A stretch of 64,000 bases of DNA from Streptomyces sp. col6 (GTDB lineage: Bacteria; Actinomycetota; Actinomycetes; Streptomycetales; Streptomycetaceae): NCBI RefSeq assembly GCF_008042035.1, contig NZ_RDBL01000002.1, forward strand, positions 248,457 to 312,456, given 5' to 3'. Made by a program: the position numbers and the translations under genes. The notes under the pieces were generated by a model, which was given only the letters and a program-made list of their open reading frames with translations, searched no databases and was not told the DNA's origin. Shown piece by piece: positions 43,591 through 52,215 of this stretch. Numbering within the stretch: position 1 is the first letter of the stretch; every line of letters starts with the position of its first letter.

Positions 43591-45375
43591 ATGCCTCGTA
43601 TGACCGCTGCCCGCGCGGCAGTCGAGATCCTCAAGCGCGAAGGCGTCAGCAACGCGTTCGGTGTGCCGGGCGCCGCGATCAACCCCTTCTACGCGGCCCT
43701 CAAGGCGGCCGGCGGTGTGCACCACACGCTCGCCCGCCACGTCGAGGGCGCCTCCCACATGGCGGAGGGCTACACCCGGGCCCGTCCGGGCAACATCGGC
43801 GTCTGCATCGGTACGTCGGGGCCCGCCGGCACCGACATGATCACCGGCCTGTACTCCGCCATCGCGGACTCGATCCCGATCCTGTGCATCACCGGCCAGG
43901 CCCCGACCGCCGTCCTGCACAAGGAGGACTTCCAGGCCGTCGACATCGCCTCGATCGCCGCCCCGGTCACCAAGGCCGCCACCACCGTCCTCGAGGCCGC
44001 GCAGGTCCCGGGCGTCTTCCAGCAGGCGTTCCACCTGATGCGTACGGGCCGCCCCGGCCCGGTCCTCATCGACCTGCCGATCGACGTGCAGCTCACCGAG
44101 ATCGAGTTCGACCCCGACCTGTACGAGCCGCTGCCGGTGCACAAGCCCGCCGCGACCCGCAAGCAGATCGAGCGTGCTCTGGAGATGCTGAACGCCTCCA
44201 AGCGCCCGCTGCTCGTCGCCGGCGGCGGCATCATCAACGCCGACGCGTCGGAACTCCTCGTCGAATTCGCCGAGTTGACCGGTGTCCCGGTCGTCCCCAC
44301 CCTCATGGGCTGGGGCATCATCGCCGACGACCACGAGCTGAACGCCGGCATGGTCGGCCTCCAGACCTCGCACCGCTACGGCAACGCGAACTTCCTGGAG
44401 TCCGACTTCGTGCTCGGCATCGGCAACCGCTGGGCCAACCGCCACACCGGCAAGCTCGACGTCTACACGGCGGGCCGCACGTTCGTCCACGTGGACATCG
44501 CGCCCACCCAGATCGGCAAGATCTTCGCCCCGGACCTCGGCATCGTCTCCGACGCGAAGGCGGCGCTGGAACTGTTCGTGGAGGTCGCCCGTGAACTGAA
44601 GGCGGCGGGGCGTCTGAAGGACCGCTCGGCGTGGGCGGCGTCCACGCAGGAGCGCCGCGCGACCCTGCAACGCCGTACGCACTTCGACAACGTGCCGCTG
44701 AAGCCGCAGCGGGTGTACGAGGAGATGAACCGCGCGTTCGGCCCGGAGACCCGGTACGTCACGACGATCGGCCTCTCCCAGATCGCGGGCGCCCAGATGC
44801 TCCACGTGTACCGCCCGCGCCACTGGATCAACTGCGGCCAGGCGGGCCCGCTGGGCTGGACGATCCCGGCCGCGCTGGGCGTCGCCACGGCCGACCCCGA
44901 GGGCTCGGTCGTCGCGCTCTCGGGCGACTACGACTTCCAGTTCATGCTGGAGGAGCTGGCGGTGGGCGCCCAGCACCGCATCCCGTACGTGCACGTGCTG
45001 GTCAACAACTCGTACCTGGGCCTGATCCGCCAGGCGCAGCGCAACTTCGACATCGACTTCCAGGTCAACCTGGAGTTCGAGAACATCAACTCCCCGGAGC
45101 TGGGCGTCTACGGCGTCGACCACGTCAAGGTCGTCGAGGGCCTGGGCTGCAAGGCCATCCGCGTCACCGAACCGGACGCCCTCCTCCCGGCCTTCGAGGA
45201 AGCCAAGAAGCTGGCCGCGGAACACCGCGTCCCGGTGGTGGTCGAAGCGATCCTGGAACGCGTCACGAACATCGCGATGAGCGGCACGGACATCGCGTCG
45301 GTCAACGAGTTCGAGGACGTGGCGACGGAGCCCGGCCACGCCCCGACGGCGATCAGGCCGTACGTGGGGGCGTGA
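43591..45375 (+). CDS. gcl: Glyoxylate carboligase
   Basis: A 594-residue ThDP enzyme joining two glyoxylate molecules to tartronate semialdehyde and CO2. It starts [20 protein letters not shown], and in the helix that carries glutamate in most ThDP enzymes it has [11 protein letters not shown] with Val-like substitution, as known for Gcl. The FAD region is followed by the C-terminal ThDP motif [18 protein letters not shown] ending in VNNSYLG. AGGAGC precedes the ATG. In related Streptomyces gcl lies near catalase, glxR and hyi. Here these are 12 kb away, across an accessory island, but still share its operator. Confidence 0.95.
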   Translation: MPRMTAARAAVEILKREGVSNAFGVPGAAINPFYAALKAAGGVHHTLARHVEGASHMAEGYTRARPGNIGVCIGTSGPAGTDMITGLYSAIADSIPILCITGQAPTAVLHKEDFQAVDIASIAAPVTKAATTVLEAAQVPGVFQQAFHLMRTGRPGPVLIDLPIDVQLTEIEFDPDLYEPLPVHKPAATRKQIERALEMLNASKRPLLVAGGGIINADASELLVEFAELTGVPVVPTLMGWGIIADDHELNAGMVGLQTSHRYGNANFLESDFVLGIGNRWANRHTGKLDVYTAGRTFVHVDIAPTQIGKIFAPDLGIVSDAKAALELFVEVARELKAAGRLKDRSAWAASTQERRATLQRRTHFDNVPLKPQRVYEEMNRAFGPETRYVTTIGLSQIAGAQMLHVYRPRHWINCGQAGPLGWTIPAALGVATADPEGSVVALSGDYDFQFMLEELAVGAQHRIPYVHVLVNNSYLGLIRQAQRNFDIDFQVNLEFENINSPELGVYGVDHVKVVEGLGCKAIRVTEPDALLPAFEEAKKLAAEHRVPVVVEAILERVTNIAMSGTDIASVNEFEDVATEPGHAPTAIRPYVGA

Positions 45376-45400
45376 CGGCGTAGCGCCCGTAACCGGACGC

Positions 45401-45434
45401 GAAGAGCACCTGCGGAACTCCGCAGGTGCTCTTT
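45401..45434 (+). terminator. Intrinsic terminator of gcl
   Basis: A 14-15-bp stem, GAAGAGCACCTGCGG with loop AACT and complement CCGCAGGTGCTCTT, followed by TTCCGTTT, lies 25 bp after the gcl stop. Confidence 0.8.
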
Positions 45435-45539
45435 CCGTTTGGCGCTCGTCACACGATCTTGTTCGGCTCTTCTTGCAGACCTTGACCGATGGCTAGATTC
45501 GGTGGATAGCAGCGTCGGCGGTCGAGCGCGTTGCAACGC

Positions 45540-45668
45540 AGGCGGCGACTCTGCCGCTGCTGTACCGGAGGCGGCTGCCGACGTGACCGTCAGGGCCACG
45601 ATCGTGGCGGCGAGCCGGGAAACGAGCGGCCGGCGCCCGCAAAGCCCGGCAGGGCGAGCGCCTGACAC
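45540..45668 (-). pseudogene. Possible signal-peptide relic of a secreted protein
   Basis: On the minus strand, from GTG 45668, the frame encodes a plausible export signal (LVSRLAATIVALTVTSAAAS, then GTAAAESPP). It soon loses coherence and runs antisense into the gcl terminator and gene. It may be the truncated 5' end of a secreted-protein gene cut at the gcl/island boundary. The 270-bp interval 45435-45704 contains nothing else recognisable. Confidence 0.25.
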
Positions 45669-45704
45669 CCCGATGTGTCACACCCCTCCGCCATGCTCTT
45701 CGAC

Positions 45705-46136
45705 ATGAACGAGAACGCCTTTTGGCAGCTCATCGAAGCGTGTAGCCCCGCTGTCCCCGACCCCGAAGGCGATGAGCTTGCCGCTGTCCTGACCGCCCGC
45801 CTGACGAACGGCCCTGTATCTGACGTGGTCGGCTTCGCCGAGCAGCTTTCCTGGGCCCTGTACAGGCTGGACCGCAAGGAATACGGCGATGGCCTGTCGA
45901 GCGATCAGTTCCTCTACACCCGGGCTGCGGTCGTCGCGGCCGGCCGAGAGGAATTCGAGCGCGTACTTCGAGCCCCAGAGCGGTTCATGCCGTACGTCAG
46001 CGACCTCGTCTGGGCCGAAGCCCTGCTCTACGTGCCCGACAACGCGTACAAGCACCTCACCGGTGACGAATGGGACCGCAGCACCCCCTACAGCTACGAG
46101 TCCTACTCCAACACAGCCGGGTGGACCGCCGCATAG
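45705..46136 (+). CDS. DUF4240 domain-containing protein
   Basis: A 143-residue protein matching DUF4240: MNENAFWQLIEACSPAVPDP, ELAAVLTARLTNGPVSDVVG, LSWALYRLDRKEYGDGLSSD, FLYTRAAVVAAGREEFERVL and a late DLVWAEALLYVPDNAY. The family is small, cytoplasmic and of unknown function, often in polymorphic-toxin or accessory loci where an immunity role has been proposed. ATG 45705 fits the family N-terminus; ATG 45693 or GTG 45675 would add a few residues. It is the first gene of the island. Codon usage is less GC3-rich than in gcl. Confidence 0.75.
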   Translation: MNENAFWQLIEACSPAVPDPEGDELAAVLTARLTNGPVSDVVGFAEQLSWALYRLDRKEYGDGLSSDQFLYTRAAVVAAGREEFERVLRAPERFMPYVSDLVWAEALLYVPDNAYKHLTGDEWDRSTPYSYESYSNTAGWTAA

Positions 46137-46190
46137 GCGCCCGCAGTCGTTCCTGCCTTCAACCAGACGGGCTTAGTTACAATCCTCGGC

Positions 46191-46874
46191 ATGGGAATGC
46201 TCGCTGCGGAATGGTACGAATCCGATACCTTCTGGACTGCGGCTGGCGTGATTGCGGCAGTCGTCGTCGGACTAGGGGCCATCTGGGCAACGCTCCGCGC
46301 AGCGCGCCCAAAGCTCCGCCTTCTCTTCTGGGTTTGCTCGGATACGCCGCTTCTCAACACCTCGGGCAACGACGTCGCCGACACCCTGACAGTGCTGCAC
46401 AACTCTGTCGTGCTCACGGAACCCAGGGTCGTAGAGGTGCAATTGATCAACGCCGGCAGGCGAGACATCGCTGCTTCGATGTTCCACGACGGTGATCCGA
46501 TTTGCCTGGACCTCGGAATCTGCATCGTGGCGCTACTGGAGGTATCTACCACTTCGGCGACTCACCGCCCCCCTGCCGTCGAGGTTGCGGGTAACACCTT
46601 GACGATTGCTCCGAGCCTCCTTGCTCGCCAGCAGGCCGTGACCTTTTCACTCTTGGTTGACGGCCCATCCCCGGCGCTCACCTGCCTCGCGTCGCTGACT
46701 GACGTCGATGTGCAACCGGTTCGGCAACAGCCGCGGCAGTCGGCGAGGGCGGCTGTCTTCGCGGCGAATGTGGCGCAAGGGCTTCTAGCACCCACCACCA
46801 CCAACGCGCTGGGTGAGCTGCTGGGGGACTGGAGCGGCAGGCGTATGGGACGGCGAAGTTTTCCGCGGCGTTAG
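46191..46874 (+). CDS. Membrane-anchored hypothetical protein
   Basis: A 227-residue protein with one N-terminal transmembrane helix (FWTAAGVIAAVVVGLGAIWA, residues 14-33) and a soluble beta-rich domain containing VVEVQLINAGRRDIAASMF. The layout and the LINAG motif recall the protein at 56493 in the same island, although overall similarity is low. Function is not recognised. Codons frequently end in A or T (GGA, GCT, GAA, ATT), unlike core genes here, which suggests recent acquisition. It ends 21 bp before the terminal repeat of the IS remnant. Confidence 0.6.
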   Translation: MGMLAAEWYESDTFWTAAGVIAAVVVGLGAIWATLRAARPKLRLLFWVCSDTPLLNTSGNDVADTLTVLHNSVVLTEPRVVEVQLINAGRRDIAASMFHDGDPICLDLGICIVALLEVSTTSATHRPPAVEVAGNTLTIAPSLLARQQAVTFSLLVDGPSPALTCLASLTDVDVQPVRQQPRQSARAAVFAANVAQGLLAPTTTNALGELLGDWSGRRMGRRSFPRR

Positions 46875-46895
46875 CCAGTGACTGCCGCACACTAT

Positions 46896-47228
46896 GAGCT
46901 TGCAGCACGATCATGATTGGGCCTTCTCGAGGCGTCTCCAGCAGATGAGGCAGCAGGCGAGGGAGATGAAGGCGTCCCTTGCGACGGGCAGGATCCGTCG
47001 GTGACGGAGCTTGTTGTGGTGGGCGTTGGAGTCCCTGCAAGCGGAGCCGGCGCGACACCGGCTGCGGCCCCGGCGACCGATCCGGCCACGGAGGCAGCAA
47101 CGGCTCGACCAGAGCCCATAACTCATCGTCCACGATCACGGTCGAGTACCCACACCCTCGCGAACGGCCGAATCGCCACACCGGTTACGCCCCACCAGCA
47201 CACTTCAGCAAGATCGTGCTACAAGCTC
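46896..47228 (-). mobile_element. Internally deleted IS5-family element with both terminal repeats
   Basis: GAGCTTGCAGCACGATC (46896-46912) and GATCGTGCTACAAGCTC (47212-47228) form a 17-bp terminal inverted repeat with one mismatch. Between them remain only the 5' and 3' parts of a transposase gene read on the minus strand. At about 333 bp it is far shorter than a typical IS5-group element, but both ends are kept, so it could still be moved by a transposase acting in trans. Confidence 0.7.
46911..47181 (-). pseudogene. IS5-family transposase fragment (N- and C-termini joined)
   Basis: Minus strand: the N-terminal part VIVDDELWALVEPLLPPWPD is typical of IS5-like transposases in Streptomyces. 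After LRLQG the match stops. In another frame the known C-terminus follows: NAHHNKLRHRRILPVARDAF, then ISLACCLICWRRLEKAQS and a stop at 46911. The catalytic DDE core is missing and the junction near 47040 is out of frame. It is a non-functional relic. Confidence 0.75.
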
Positions 47229-47412
47229 TAGGCATAGGCGAATCGGTGTCCACTACTCGCCCGGTGAGTCGCGCGGGTATGAGTCACGTTCCCGTCCCCC
47301 TCGGCAGATCAGCGGCTTCGGATTGACTGGTCTCGATTACCGGCGCTGCAGGGGATGACGGCGACATGCAGTGAAGAGGACCGTACGGTCGGACTGTTGT
47401 CGTGGTTGGTAT

Positions 47413-47907
47413 TCAGAGCAGGTGCTGATTGGAGGTCTGTGCGGATTTCGTGTACTCGGGCATCGTTACGACTGTTACGCCCGTGGCTTCTAGGGCCTTA
47501 GTTCCGTTTGCGTTGGAGACGAAGGTGTCTGGCTCGGTCCAGGCCGTTACTACGCGGCGCAGGCCAGAATCCGTGATGAGCTGGGCACACGGGTGGGGGC
47601 GAGAGGCCCGTTTGGCGCAGGGTTCCAGGGAGCTGTAGATCGTCGCTGTGGTGAGGCGGGGGTCCTGGGGTGGCAGCTTGGCCAGGGCCGCTTCTTCGGC
47701 GTGGTCGTGGGGGTCGGATTCACGGGAGTAGCCGTCGGAGAGTTCGGTCCCGTCTGCGGCGACGATTACCGCGCCCACGCTGAACGCGGTTTCCGAGGGC
47801 GGGCAGTGGGTGGCCAGTTCGCAGGCGCGGGCGAGCCATCTGCCGTCTGCGGCGTTCGCCTCACGGCCAGTGCCCGGCGCGTCGGGTGAGGGGGGCGTCG
47901 TACTCAT
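47413..47907 (-). CDS. RibD-like/cytidine deaminase-fold protein
   Basis: A 164-residue zinc deaminase. Zinc ligands and the proton shuttle are visible in DPHDHAEEAAL (HAE) and SSLEPCAKRASRPHPCAQLI, where the two cysteines are nine residues apart, as in the deaminase domain of RibD rather than the PCxxC of cytidine deaminases. The substrate is probably a pyrimidine or aminopyrimidine nucleotide. It overlaps by 4 bp the preceding gene for a RibD-type reductase, so the pair is a split RibD. Other riboflavin genes are absent, which points to a specialised role. Confidence 0.78.
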   Translation of the reverse strand: MSTTPPSPDAPGTGREANAADGRWLARACELATHCPPSETAFSVGAVIVAADGTELSDGYSRESDPHDHAEEAALAKLPPQDPRLTTATIYSSLEPCAKRASRPHPCAQLITDSGLRRVVTAWTEPDTFVSNANGTKALEATGVTVVTMPEYTKSAQTSNQHLL

Positions 47908-48602
47908 CGTGGCTCCGTCGAGGTGTCCTTGGGGGCGTACCTCAGGAGTACCACGTCGTCGATCTGGCGCGTCTCCAGCAGCCGCAGGCGCGCGGCGGGG
48001 CCGCCCGGGTAGGCGGCCGGGCCGAGCATGCGTACCGCGTCCGGCTGGCCGACGAGCAGCGGGGCGACCACGAGGTGCAGTTCGTCGGCCAGGCCCGCCG
48101 AAAGGAGTTGGGTGTGGACGGTCCCGCCGCCCTCCACCATGAGCCGCTTGACGCCGTACACATCTCCCAGGGCATCGAGAGCAGCCGGCCACACGGACTC
48201 GGCGGGGACGGCGTGGACCGTCGCCAGGTCACCGAGGTTGGCGAGGGCCTTGCTGGTGGCCGCTTCGCCGGCGGCCAGGACGAGCTTGTCTCCGCCGTGG
48301 TGCCAGAACTTCCAGTCCGGGTCGAGGTCTCCCGTGGCGGTGACGGTGACTTTAAGGGGGTACTCCGACTGACCGGAAGCCAGCCTGTCCGCTCTGTGCT
48401 GTGCCGAGTTGACCAGCAGGCGGGGGTTGTCGGCGCGCAGTGTCCCGGCGCCGACGAGAATGGCATCGACGCCGGCGCGTACGGAGTCGACCCGGTCGAA
48501 GTCCGCCTTGTTGGACAACATGAGCCGGTCCTCGCCCGGACGGGTGTCGAGGTGACCGTCGATCGATACGGCTGCGGAGAGTAGGACGTACGGGCGTGCC
48601 AT
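47904..48602 (-). CDS. RibD C-terminal/dihydrofolate reductase-like reductase
   Basis: A 232-residue NADPH-dependent reductase of the RibD_C/DHFR-like fold. Visible motifs are PYVLLSAAVSIDGHL (residues 4-18), DAILVGAGTLRADNPRLLV (46-64), VKRLMVEGGGTVHTQLLSAG (about 150) and LADELHLVVAPLLVGQ. In riboflavin synthesis this domain reduces the ribosyl of the deaminated pyrimidine. Here it is a separate protein whose gene overlaps the deaminase gene (ATGA), so both likely act in sequence. The ATG has GGGAGA upstream. It lies 29 bp after the XRE regulator stop on the same strand, hence a probable three-gene unit. Confidence 0.82.
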   Translation of the reverse strand: MARPYVLLSAAVSIDGHLDTRPGEDRLMLSNKADFDRVDSVRAGVDAILVGAGTLRADNPRLLVNSAQHRADRLASGQSEYPLKVTVTATGDLDPDWKFWHHGGDKLVLAAGEAATSKALANLGDLATVHAVPAESVWPAALDALGDVYGVKRLMVEGGGTVHTQLLSAGLADELHLVVAPLLVGQPDAVRMLGPAAYPGGPAARLRLLETRQIDDVVLLRYAPKDTSTEPR

Positions 48603-48631
48603 GGATTCTCCCGGATTCTGGCGCCGATGGG

Positions 48632-50053
48632 TCAGGCAGGGTGTAGGACGATTCGGTCGAGCGCGGCTCGGAACTCGTCGACGCCGTCCTCTTCGGCTAC
48701 GGGGGCCAAGGCCACATCGAGCCGGTCGAGTTGCTTGTAGATGCGCGCGGAGCCGGTCTCGGCGGCGATCCCCACGGCCTGTACACCGATTCGAGCAGCC
48801 AGGGTTGTGTTGCCCGCTCCCGCGTGCGCACGAGCAGCACGGGCCAGGTAGACCCCACGGTCCCGTCGGTAGACGGCCGGAAGCCCTGCGATGGCGTTGT
48901 CGAAGCCGATAGCCGCCAGTTCGTAGTCACCCAGGGTGGCAAGGGAGCGGGCGCGGGCGGTATCGATGTAGGCCATGTCGAGCCAGGAGCCCCACACCGA
49001 GTCGGCCTCCGCGCGACCAAGCAGCGTGCACGCGGCGTCGTAGGCCCTCTTCGCTTCATTCCCTTCGCCCAGCACGGCATGAGCATGAGCTTCGTGAAGG
49101 ACAGCGATGACTTCGAGACGGCTGCCGGAAGGAGCAGTGCGCCGGGCGGCGGCGGCGAGTCCGAGTGCGTCGGCTGCGTAGCCGGTGTCGACCGCGAGTT
49201 GGGCCTTGCGCCCCAGGATGTAAGCGGTCAGAGCGGTGTCGCCGGTGATGTGGGAGGCGTCGAGAGCCTTGGCGGTATAGCCGTGGGCAGCACGGTCGTC
49301 ACCGATGTCCTGGGCGAACCAGCCTGCCAGTTCCTCGTACCGCGTCTCCAGAGCGAGGAGCCTGATGGCGTCAGTGCCACGAGCGGCTCGGCGTCGGGAC
49401 GCGAGAGAGGCGAGATGCTGTTGCAGCGCGGGCAGCAAGTGCCGAGGCCCGATCAGGTTGTCCGTCTGGATCATGACTCGACGGAGCTGGGAGAAGTGCT
49501 CCAGGGGTGAGCCCATCTCGGCAAGTTCGTCAGCGGCTGCCGCTTTGGGAAGAGCCGCTGAGGCCAGGCCGGCAAGGCCGGAGGCAAGAACAACGCGGCG
49601 GGGCACGGGCACGAAGAGGATCCTTCCGTTGATACGAGCTGGTACGACGACCAGGTCCGTGTCGCCCTCGCCCAAGCCTGCCTGTTCGAAGGGACTCAGA
49701 GCCAGGGGCTCCGGGGGGATGGCCCCATGCCCCCTTGTCGTGGCCCCATGAACGGCCCCCTCGACTCTGGACACCGAAGCAGCCCCGTTCCTCCCGGCTT
49801 CGATTTCCGCCCTCTCCCAACCCCGCACCAGCGCGCCGGCGGCATCCAAGGCCTTGTCGAGGCGCACGGCGGCGGCGCGTGGAACTGGACGCTCGGCACG
49901 CTCGAAGCGCCCGATATGGGAGCGGTCGATCAACGCCCTTCGGGCGACGACTTGCTGAGCGAGTCCGCGGGCCTCGCGGAACTGACGTAACTCGCATCCC
50001 CAGCGGTGCCACGGACCGGCATCGGGCGTCAGTTCGTTCGGCCGTTGCCCCAT
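48632..50053 (-). CDS. XRE-family regulator with TPR-like C-terminal domain
   Basis: A 473-residue regulator with an N-terminal Cro/C1-type HTH (ELRQFREARGLAQQVVARRA, then SHIGRFERAERPVP, residues 19-60) and a long helical C-terminus of tetratricopeptide-like repeats (LLALETRYEELAGWFAQDIG, AAHGYTAKALDASHITGD, AYDAACTLLGRAEAD). Streptomyces has many such regulators with adjacent HATPase genes. ATG 50053 follows GGAGGAGG; in-frame upstream starts are less likely. It is divergent from the HATPase gene at 50310 and likely cotranscribed with the RibD-like pair. Confidence 0.82.
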   Translation of the reverse strand: MGQRPNELTPDAGPWHRWGCELRQFREARGLAQQVVARRALIDRSHIGRFERAERPVPRAAAVRLDKALDAAGALVRGWERAEIEAGRNGAASVSRVEGAVHGATTRGHGAIPPEPLALSPFEQAGLGEGDTDLVVVPARINGRILFVPVPRRVVLASGLAGLASAALPKAAAADELAEMGSPLEHFSQLRRVMIQTDNLIGPRHLLPALQQHLASLASRRRAARGTDAIRLLALETRYEELAGWFAQDIGDDRAAHGYTAKALDASHITGDTALTAYILGRKAQLAVDTGYAADALGLAAAARRTAPSGSRLEVIAVLHEAHAHAVLGEGNEAKRAYDAACTLLGRAEADSVWGSWLDMAYIDTARARSLATLGDYELAAIGFDNAIAGLPAVYRRDRGVYLARAARAHAGAGNTTLAARIGVQAVGIAAETGSARIYKQLDRLDVALAPVAEEDGVDEFRAALDRIVLHPA

Positions 50054-50098
50054 ATGTCCTCCTCCCTCGCTGTGCTGCATTGTCGAGCGTGGACCGAG

Positions 50099-50148
50099 CA
50101 ATGGGGTCGGACCCGACTCAATGGGGCGCGTGGGGCCATCAAGTGGGG
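50099..50148. repeat. Three phased CAATGGGG repeats between XRE and HATPase genes
   Basis: CAATGGGG occurs at 50099 and 50119, and a CAAGTGGGG variant at 50140, spaced 20-21 bp (two helical turns). The last overlaps the palindrome GGGGCCCC. They lie 50-95 bp upstream of the XRE start and are candidates for an XRE operator controlling both directions. Confidence 0.45.
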
Positions 50149-50309
50149 CCCCATGCAAGGCCTCCCGGTGGGACGGCCTATCGATTTCACTATTGGCACG
50201 AGTCGTTCACACGCTATCCGAACGACCCAAGCGGCGATCCCTCTTCTCATCACGATGAGTGATCGCGTAGTAGCTCATCGGTCACATTGTTCGACTCTGG
50301 AGGTCTGCC

Positions 50310-50888
50310 ATGCCCCATGAACACGCCCGGAGGAGCCGGCTCGCCTTGGCGGATACACCCAATGCCGTCGCCCTGGCGCGGCTCCACACCGCTGACGTTC
50401 TCTCGGGCTGGGGCATCTCCTCCGACATCGTCGAGACGGCGAAGCTCCTGGTGTCCGAGCTGGCGACCAATGCCGTGCGGCACTCGGAGACGGGACGGGC
50501 GCCCGCCTTTTCGCTCGCGTCGCAGAGCAGCGTGCAGACCTTCGAGCTGCTACTGGAGGCCCTGCCGGGCGCCGTCAGGCTCTCGGTGTGGGACCGGGAT
50601 GTGAGGCCGCCCGTTCTGAAGGAGGTCGGCGTCGACGCGACGGGTGGGCGCGGGATCTTCATCGTGGCGGCGATGAGCAGGGACTGGGGTCACTACCCGG
50701 CCCGTGGCCTGCCGGGCAAAGTGGTGTGGGCCGAGATCGCCCTCGCTTCCGTGAGCCCGGAGGATGACCGCGACGCTTCGGTGTCGTCCCCCGTCCGACG
50801 CGCAACGGGTGATCTCCGTGCGTCCGGGGATGAGCGGGCCGACCCGAACGTGATCGGTCGCGTACTCGTCGGCATCAAGGAACTCTGA
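50310..50888 (+). CDS. ATP-binding anti-sigma-like protein (HATPase_c)
   Basis: A 192-residue GHKL-fold protein. The N box is KLLVSELATNAVRHS, followed by VRLSVWDRDVRPP (G1) and GGRGIFIVAAMSRDWGHYPA (G2) with GKVVWAEIAL. The C-terminal 45 residues are charged and disordered. It belongs with the RsbW-like ATPases that pair with XRE regulators in WhiJ-type loci. The third usual partner, a DUF397 protein, was not found here. GGAGG precedes the ATG. It is divergent from the XRE gene. Confidence 0.82.
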   Translation: MPHEHARRSRLALADTPNAVALARLHTADVLSGWGISSDIVETAKLLVSELATNAVRHSETGRAPAFSLASQSSVQTFELLLEALPGAVRLSVWDRDVRPPVLKEVGVDATGGRGIFIVAAMSRDWGHYPARGLPGKVVWAEIALASVSPEDDRDASVSSPVRRATGDLRASGDERADPNVIGRVLVGIKEL

Positions 50889-51035
50889 GCGCCCGCCGAC
50901 CGGATGCCTTCCGCCCGCGCAGATCGTCGCCCCGTGGCTCCGTACGGAAGTCGCCGCGTCAGGGCCTTGCGAGATGCGGCACGGGCGGGTGAACAACCAA
51001 GCACGTACTGGACCTACCTCTACGAGGACTACCCG

Positions 51036-51806
51036 ATGACGAACTCGCTCACGACCGCGGCGGACGACCCCGATACGACGACCGTGGCAGCCACGACTCG
51101 CGCGCTGAAGCTTGTCCTGGAGTACGCCGGTCTCGGCTTCGAGCTGGGGGAGGGCGGCGCGGCAGGTGGCTGCCGTCTGCGGTTGACTCCCTCGGCCGCC
51201 CATCCCTGGACGCGCGGAGACGTGCGGGCCCACCTGCTCGCCGAAGGCATCGCCGTAGAGGTGGCACGTTGTGAACAGCCCCTGCCCGGCCCCGGCCACG
51301 AACTGCTTCTCCTCCTGCCTTCGGACGCGGAAGTCCGTTCTCTCGGGAGGCTGTTCGAAGCCCGTCTCACCGAGGCGCAGAACGCGGCACTCCAGCTGCA
51401 TCGCGCACTGGCGCACATCGGCATCGAGCGGCATGTGGACATCCAGACCACGGGGGACCGGGCCCTCATCGACATCGGCATGTTCGACACGGACGCGGCC
51501 ACGCAGCTGTACCGCGGTCTCGGTGGTGACGAGGCGATTCTCCGTGGTCTCGATCTTGCGGACTGGCACGACCACGAGCGGTTCGGCCGGGAACTGGAGC
51601 GGGTGATCTCCGCGACCGGGCAGGTGCCGCTCGTCGAGTCGGTGCCCACCTGCGGGCATTGCCAGGGCCGGTACGGCGGCAACCGCATCCGGCTCGACTA
51701 CCTGGATCCCGACGACGCTCTGCTCCTCGCGGACGCGCTGCTCCGGGTTGCCCCACCGGCAGATCCGGCCCAGGTCCGCGGCCCCGAAAGGCGTGGGCGG
51801 CCGTAG
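51036..51806 (+). CDS. Hypothetical protein with CGHC motif
   Basis: A 256-residue soluble protein that I do not recognise. It alternates helices and strands (LKLVLEYAGLGFELGEG, RLTEAQNAALQLHRALAHIG, VDIQTTGDRALIDIGMFD) and carries a late TCGHCQGRYGG segment whose CxxC could bind zinc or be redox active, followed by YLDPDDALLLADALLRV. ATG 51036 is chosen for a GAGGAC element upstream and because the extra 44 residues of the longer frame look non-coding. It is 147 bp after the HATPase gene and may belong to the same accessory module. Confidence 0.55.
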   Translation: MTNSLTTAADDPDTTTVAATTRALKLVLEYAGLGFELGEGGAAGGCRLRLTPSAAHPWTRGDVRAHLLAEGIAVEVARCEQPLPGPGHELLLLLPSDAEVRSLGRLFEARLTEAQNAALQLHRALAHIGIERHVDIQTTGDRALIDIGMFDTDAATQLYRGLGGDEAILRGLDLADWHDHERFGRELERVISATGQVPLVESVPTCGHCQGRYGGNRIRLDYLDPDDALLLADALLRVAPPADPAQVRGPERRGRP

Positions 51807-51834
51807 CGGCGATGCGCGCAGGCGGCCGTCGATG

Positions 51835-52095
51835 TCAGGCGCGCTGGGGGGTGATGCTCACCGCGCGATAGTTGTAGCCGTCCTGCTTGAAGCCGGGTGC
51901 TTCCCAGGTGAGATCGACCTTCTGCCCCGGTGACAGCGTGCGGAAGCCGGGCGCCTGAATGTCGGAGTAGTGGCCGAAGCACCCGCCGGGTGTCTCGGGT
52001 GAGTCGAGGACACCCCAGCCCTCCTCATCCCTCCACTCACGCACCGTCGCCGTCACGACCGCCGTCTTCTTGCGGACCTCTTTACGGCGTCCCAT
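51835..52095 (-). CDS. Cold-shock-domain-like small protein
   Basis: An 86-residue protein with a CspA-like OB fold: VTATVREWRDEEGWGVLDSP replaces the usual KWFNAEKGFGFI segment, GGCFGHYSDIQAPGF stands for the FVHFSAI strand, and GQKVDLTWEAPGFKQDGYNY for the G-Q-x-V-x-F region. RNP1-type aromatics are only partly kept, so it is a divergent CSD protein that may bind nucleic acid through a modified face. A basic N-terminus (MGRRKEVRKK) is added. AGGAG lies seven bases before the ATG. A rearranged copy of its 3' half is found at 55.2 kb. Confidence 0.72.
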   Translation of the reverse strand: MGRRKEVRKKTAVVTATVREWRDEEGWGVLDSPETPGGCFGHYSDIQAPGFRTLSPGQKVDLTWEAPGFKQDGYNYRAVSITPQRA

Positions 52096-52215
52096 CTGCC
52101 GCTCCTTTCACCTAGGGCGTTGTCGCCAGTTGACCGGGTGCCGGCAGGCGATGTCGAGCCATTTGTCCTTGGTGTGCCGTCCCCATCAGCACGCGGCCCG
52201 AGCCTGCCGGCGGCG

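Noticed and set aside
43588..45339. 583-residue open frame antisense to gcl
   Set aside because: Shadow of gcl with no recognisable domain.
47230..47412. Possible small gene between the IS remnant and the deaminase
   Set aside because: Short frames only, no ribosome site and no coding bias; the stretch shows nothing recognisable.
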